Of a stretch of DNA of 64,000 nucleotides, positions 60,358-64,000 are shown one piece after another; the first letter of the stretch is position 1; the number at the start of each line of letters is the position of its first letter. Source of the DNA: Armatimonadota bacterium (GTDB lineage: Bacteria > Armatimonadota > Fimbriimonadia > Fimbriimonadales > Fimbriimonadaceae). Position numbers and translations under genes: made by a program. The stretch spans positions 62,001 to 126,000 of the forward strand of contig JAFDWU010000008.1 in the NCBI GenBank assembly GCA_018268315.1, in the 5' to 3' direction. A model generated the notes under the pieces. That model saw only the letters and a program-made list of their open reading frames with translations, searched no databases and was not told the origin of the DNA.

Positions 60358-62451
60358 TTAACCTTCGATGACGATCTTGCTGAAGTCGCCCGCACGGAGG
60401 AAGCACTTTCGGGCGGCGTTGACCAGCGCGAGACGCGCCGCGCGGGCCTTCTCTTCCTCCGCCATCACCATCGTCTCCTCGAAGAAGAGGTTGACGGGGT
60501 TGGTGAGACCCTGCAATAGCTGGCAAAGCTCGTCGATGTCCCGTGTTTGAGCCGCCGCGTCGATCTTCGACGCCACGCCGTTAAGGTGCTCAAGCAGCTT
60601 CTCGCCGGTAGCAGAGCCCAAGTCGCCCTTATTCACGGCTTTCAGCGGATCGTCTTCCGGAATCGAAATGCCTTTCTTGCGCGCCGCCTCGATAATGTTG
60701 AGGGGTCGAGTGGCAGTCTGCACGAACGGAATGAACTCAGCAAGGCGGGTCAGCGCCTTGCAGCGGAACTTCACAGCTTGCGGATCGAGGGCTTCCACTG
60801 CGTCCGATTTCAGGATCGCCGCCTCCAGGATGTCGTGCCGAATCTCATCGGCAAGCGCGGCGTAGCGCGAGGCGAAGATTTCGACCAGCTTATCTACGGA
60901 ATCCGGCGTTTTAAGCTCGATCTGCTGGCCAAAGTAGTGCTTGGATGCGCCCTTGAACAAATCGTGGTAGCTCGGCATTTCACCTGGCCACTGCCAAGCC
61001 GCTTCGATCAGCAACGTGGCCGCCCGGCGAAGCCCGAATGGGTCGCTACTGCCCGAAGGCTGCAAGCCCATGCCCAGGAAACCCGCCAGTTTATCAAGCT
61101 GATCCGCAATCAGCACGCGCACCGCGGTTCGTCCGCCGGCGCAACTCGGATTTGGGTTCAGGCTCAAATCGTAGTGGCTGAACATCGCCCAGCAAACCGG
61201 ATCGGGCAGGTTCTCACGCCGTGCGTACTCGCCGCCGACCTTGCCCTGAAGCGAGGCAAGCTCGCTGACGAGCCCAGAACTGAGGTCGGCCTTACATAGC
61301 CTTCCAGCCCTAGCCGCGTGGTTTGATTCTTCCTCATCCGCGCCGGTTGCCATCGCAACCTCTCGGGCTAGCTTTTCAAGCCTTTCCGCGCGAAGCCGAA
61401 TGCTTCCAAGGCCCTCTTGGAACAGCATGCCTTCGGTCTTTTCCAGGAACTCCTCAAGCGTGAATTTCTTGTCTTCATCGAAGAAGAACTTGGCGTCGTT
61501 GAAGCGCGCGTTCAGCACCCACTCCGCGCCTCGGCGGACGGTTTCATCCTCGCCGGAATTGCGGATGAACACGAACTGGTTCGTCAGCTTCCCGTCTTCG
61601 CCCCGGACAGGAAACATCTTTTCGTGCTTGGCCATCGCGGTTTCCAGCACGATGTCGGGAAGCTCCATGAATTCGCTCTTGAAGCTGCCAACGATGGCAG
61701 TCGGCCATTCGGTGAGATAAACATTCTCATCGAGCAGGGCCTCGGTCACGACAGCTCTGCCACCAGCGACTTTGGCGGTCTGCTGACTGATTTCTTCACG
61801 GCGCTGTTCGGGATCCGGCTCAACTTTGCGGCCCCGCAACTCTGATTCCAGGTCGGCGAAGGTGGAGACTTCGAACGCTTCGGGGTCGTAGAACCGGTGG
61901 CCCTGACTGCTGAGGCCGCTGGCTAAACCTTCAACCTCAAACGGGATGTGCTTGCCGCCAAGGCTGGCAAGAATCCATCGGATGGGCCGGGCAAAACGCA
62001 TACGCCCGCCGCCCCAGCGCATGGTCTTATCAAACGAAAGCGACCTAATGGCTTCCGGCAGGATTTCGGCAAGGATTTCACCGGCGGGGCGGCCAGCAAT
62101 GTGCTTCTTCGCCCACACATACTGCTCGTCTTTCCGCAGGCTCTCGGGAGTGACGCCGCTGCTCTTGCAGAATCCCAGCAGGGCAGGGGTCGGCGCTCCG
62201 TTAGCATCATGGGCAGCCTTCAGGGCAGGTCCGCGGACCTCTTTCTCCTCATCTTCCTGGCGCTCGATGATGTCGTTAACGCTGACGATCAGCCGTCGAG
62301 GCGTGCCTAATGAGCGGCTTGTGTAGCCGGGAGTGAGCAGTTTTGCAGCTTCGAGGCGCGTAAGAACGGCCTCTTCTAAATCTTTGAAAGCGCGCTCCAC
62401 AAACGTGGCCGGCAACTCCTCGCACCCAACCTCCAACAGCAATTCAAGCAT
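60358..62451 (-). CDS. glyS: Glycyl-tRNA synthetase beta subunit
   Basis: 697 residues, the usual length of the beta chain of the two-subunit enzyme. The start ELLLEVGCEELPATFV and blocks GLGSIRLRAERL and GFLGMGLQPSGSSDPFGLRRAA are characteristic. It binds and charges tRNA-Gly together with GlyQ, which is not in the window. A Doc-like gene lies 23 bases upstream of its start. Confidence 0.96.
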   Translation of the reverse strand: MLELLLEVGCEELPATFVERAFKDLEEAVLTRLEAAKLLTPGYTSRSLGTPRRLIVSVNDIIERQEDEEKEVRGPALKAAHDANGAPTPALLGFCKSSGVTPESLRKDEQYVWAKKHIAGRPAGEILAEILPEAIRSLSFDKTMRWGGGRMRFARPIRWILASLGGKHIPFEVEGLASGLSSQGHRFYDPEAFEVSTFADLESELRGRKVEPDPEQRREEISQQTAKVAGGRAVVTEALLDENVYLTEWPTAIVGSFKSEFMELPDIVLETAMAKHEKMFPVRGEDGKLTNQFVFIRNSGEDETVRRGAEWVLNARFNDAKFFFDEDKKFTLEEFLEKTEGMLFQEGLGSIRLRAERLEKLAREVAMATGADEEESNHAARAGRLCKADLSSGLVSELASLQGKVGGEYARRENLPDPVCWAMFSHYDLSLNPNPSCAGGRTAVRVLIADQLDKLAGFLGMGLQPSGSSDPFGLRRAATLLIEAAWQWPGEMPSYHDLFKGASKHYFGQQIELKTPDSVDKLVEIFASRYAALADEIRHDILEAAILKSDAVEALDPQAVKFRCKALTRLAEFIPFVQTATRPLNIIEAARKKGISIPEDDPLKAVNKGDLGSATGEKLLEHLNGVASKIDAAAQTRDIDELCQLLQGLTNPVNLFFEETMVMAEEEKARAARLALVNAARKCFLRAGDFSKIVIEG

Positions 62452-62474
62452 GAAGGGTAAGGATACCTAGCGGC

Positions 62475-62948
62475 TTAAGCGCCGACAGATTGGGAGTCGG
62501 CTTCGGAAACCAGGTGCTCGATCGTCTGCGGGAAGTCCGCGAGGACTCCGCCCACAATCGCGCGCAGATCCGGCTCGTGGCCAGCATCGAAGTCTTCGAC
62601 AATCGCTTCAATCGACTCTCGCCCGGTCTTGCGCTTGGCGGAGATTTCCGCGAGCCACTGCGCGGCATCCGAATCAGAAAGTTTGATGTTCTTGCCGTTC
62701 ATCCGAAGGAAGGCGATACCAGATACGAAGGCAGTCGCCTCGTTGCCGCTGGCGATGGGATGCATGCGTAGGAAGCCGGACATGAAGCGGCCCGCTTGCG
62801 GCACAAGGCCGGTGCTGTCGCCATAAGCGCACTGGTAAAAAGTGGCTTCTTCCAAGCGCGCCTCGTTAAAGTGGTTTACGCGCTTGGTGACGGTGAGGTT
62901 CACCCACAAGACATCTTGCACCGTTAGGTAATGCATCATCGCGGACAT
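62475..62948 (-). CDS. Doc/Fic-fold protein with degenerate active-site motif
   Basis: 157 residues. The motif H63-P-I-A-S-G68-N69-E-A-T72 and the following AFLRMNG match the Doc family block (HxFxDGNKRT...FLxxNG), but Asp is replaced by Ser, and Lys-Arg by Glu-Ala. YLTVQDVLWVN and ARLEEATFYQ also fit Doc. Fic/Doc enzymes move AMP or phosphate onto proteins; without the Lys/Arg this copy is probably altered or inactive. No antitoxin gene of Phd type is adjacent. It lies between metG and glyS, all on the minus strand. Confidence 0.75.
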   Translation of the reverse strand: MSAMMHYLTVQDVLWVNLTVTKRVNHFNEARLEEATFYQCAYGDSTGLVPQAGRFMSGFLRMHPIASGNEATAFVSGIAFLRMNGKNIKLSDSDAAQWLAEISAKRKTGRESIEAIVEDFDAGHEPDLRAIVGGVLADFPQTIEHLVSEADSQSVGA

Positions 62949-63003
62949 CTGATTTTGACTTTACTCTCCAATTGCTTTACTGCGATCAATTGTTAACAAA
63001 TCT

Positions 63004-64000
63004 TTACCTGACCTGTGCACCCTCGGGCGATTCCCGGTCCGGCTGAAGCAGAATGGCCTTTCCATCCTCGTCCACCGCGGCGAGCAGCATGCCTTGGCTT
63101 TCCACTCCGCGGAGCTTGGCCGGCTTTAAATTTGCCACCACAACCACTTGACGGCCGATGAGATCGATTGGTGCGTATCCGGCACGGATGCCTGCCACAA
63201 TCTGACGGCGCTCCTCGCCGATTTGCACCTGAAGCTTGAGCAATTTATCGCTGCCTTCAAGATTCTCCGCCTCCACCACGCGGCCAACCTTCAGTTGGAC
63301 CTTCATGAAGTCTTCGATGCCGATAGGCGCGGGCGCCTCTGCGGCAGGCTTCGGTGGTTCGGGTTTCTTTACTTCTGTTTCCATATCCTTTTCTTTGTGC
63401 TCAGTGTGAATCCGCGGGAAGATCGGCTCCGGCTGCTTTAGGGCAGTGCCAACCGGCAAAGACGCTTCACTTCCAATTTTGGACCAGTCGTCGAGGGGCA
63501 CTAGGCCCAACTGGTCGGCAATCGCATCGGCCGCGCGCGGCATGATCGGGCGAACGAGCCCTTCCGCGGAGCGGATGGCGAACAGCATTGAGCGCAGCAC
63601 GTTGCCCAGGGCGGCATCGCCAGTTTTGGCGAGTTGCCAGGGTGCTCGCTGATCGATGTACTTATTGAGGAACCGGACGAGTTCAAAAGCGCTATCCTGG
63701 GCTTCGTCGATCCGGAACGTCTCCATCGCCTTGTCGAAGCCGTTGCGGGCTTTGGTTACCGCCTGCTTAACATCTGGTTCGATGTCGCCTTCAGGCACGC
63801 CGCCATCAAAGAACTTGTGCGCCATCGCCAGCGAGCGGTTTAGTGCGTTGCCGAGGTCGTTCGCGAGGTTCGAATTGTAAACACGGTCGAAATCGCTGTA
63901 GGTGAAGGTGGAATCGCCGTTGATCGGCAGCACGCCCATCATGTAAGAGCGCACGGCATCGATCGCCATCGCCTTGGTCGCGCCGGTTCGTGCGACCAGG
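63004..64000 (-). CDS. metG: Methionyl-tRNA synthetase, C-terminal part
   Basis: The frame is open to the window edge, so only the last 332 residues or so are seen. They cover the anticodon-binding helical domain (SNLANDLGNALNRSLAMA), a Pro/Glu-rich linker and a C-terminal tRNA-binding (EMAP/Trbp111) domain (VQLKVGRVVEAENLEGSDKLLKL, LRGVESQGMLLAA). The catalytic HIGH and KMSKS motifs lie outside. The C-terminal extension binds tRNA and is usual in many bacterial MetG proteins. Confidence 0.95.
   Translation of the reverse strand, partial: LVARTGATKAMAIDAVRSYMMGVLPINGDSTFTYSDFDRVYNSNLANDLGNALNRSLAMAHKFFDGGVPEGDIEPDVKQAVTKARNGFDKAMETFRIDEAQDSAFELVRFLNKYIDQRAPWQLAKTGDAALGNVLRSMLFAIRSAEGLVRPIMPRAADAIADQLGLVPLDDWSKIGSEASLPVGTALKQPEPIFPRIHTEHKEKDMETEVKKPEPPKPAAEAPAPIGIEDFMKVQLKVGRVVEAENLEGSDKLLKLQVQIGEERRQIVAGIRAGYAPIDLIGRQVVVVANLKPAKLRGVESQGMLLAAVDEDGKAILLQPDRESPEGAQVR

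Noticed and set aside
60547-61299. 250-codon plus-strand frame opposite glyS
   Set aside because: Shadow of glyS; the protein shows no motif.

Overview
The window looks like a chromosomal segment of a free-living bacterium with moderately high GC. The best guess is an Armatimonadota (Fimbriimonadia-like) genome. The reasons are the pair of PEP-CTERM secreted proteins with short Arg/Lys-rich tails, the menaquinone-type gene set, the mixture of Shine-Dalgarno starts and TATAAT-adjacent (apparently leaderless) starts, and the dense small operons on both strands. This placement is an inference from gene content; no rRNA or ribosomal protein is present to settle it. One tRNA gene (Ile, GAT) is present. 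I see no CRISPR array, transposase or phage module.

Layout. 1-8.2 kb: a partial secreted protein, gpsA, an M3 oligopeptidase, pckA, a DivIVA-like coiled coil, a small membrane protein, and a fusion of a YkgJ-type cysteine cluster to an OGT-like glycosyltransferase. 8.2-18.4 kb: menaquinone methyltransferase plus polyprenyl diphosphate synthase, an amine oxidase, a WD40 protein, YceI, a Y-family polymerase, small hypotheticals and a lipoprotein. 18.5-22.8 kb: mreC-mreD-gdhA, a Ycf46-like AAA ATPase and tRNA-Ile. 23-25.8 kb: a secreted thioredoxin-like protein and two PEP-CTERM proteins that share an 84-bp repeat at their 3' ends. 25.8-30.6 kb: a tightly coupled molybdenum-cofactor operon (moaA, moaC-moaB fusion, moeA, moaD, moaE-moeB-rhodanese fusion).

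30.8-36.8 kb: divergent from the cofactor operon lies a five-gene respiratory operon. It encodes a NarG-type (DMSO-reductase type II) molybdoenzyme, a four-cluster Fe-S subunit, a cytochrome c/membrane subunit, a Rieske protein and a b6-like cytochrome b. The cofactor operon and this operon probably work together: one makes the pyranopterin cofactor, the other uses it in quinol-linked electron transfer. The substrate is unknown. This is the most system-like region of the window.

36.9-43 kb: a DUF1684 protein, pdxS, a THUMP-like methyltransferase, a DUF4349-like membrane protein and an EtfD-like membrane Fe-S oxidoreductase. 43.1-45.8 kb: a lone, compositionally distinct 895-aa protein with a PfkB-like N-terminus and a C-terminal AAA+ ATPase, a candidate accessory (possibly defence or signalling) gene. 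45.9-52 kb: a transporter, a lytic transglycosylase, MscS and MutS. 52-56.7 kb: an ECF sigma factor with small membrane partners, a GNAT protein, MarC, Lrp, and a divergent saccharopine-dehydrogenase-like enzyme. 57-60.3 kb: a GNAT/FemAB-like protein, a family 2 glycosyltransferase, PnuC and a membrane protein. 60.4-64 kb: glyS, a Doc/Fic-like protein with a degenerate active-site motif, and the 3' part of metG running off the window edge.
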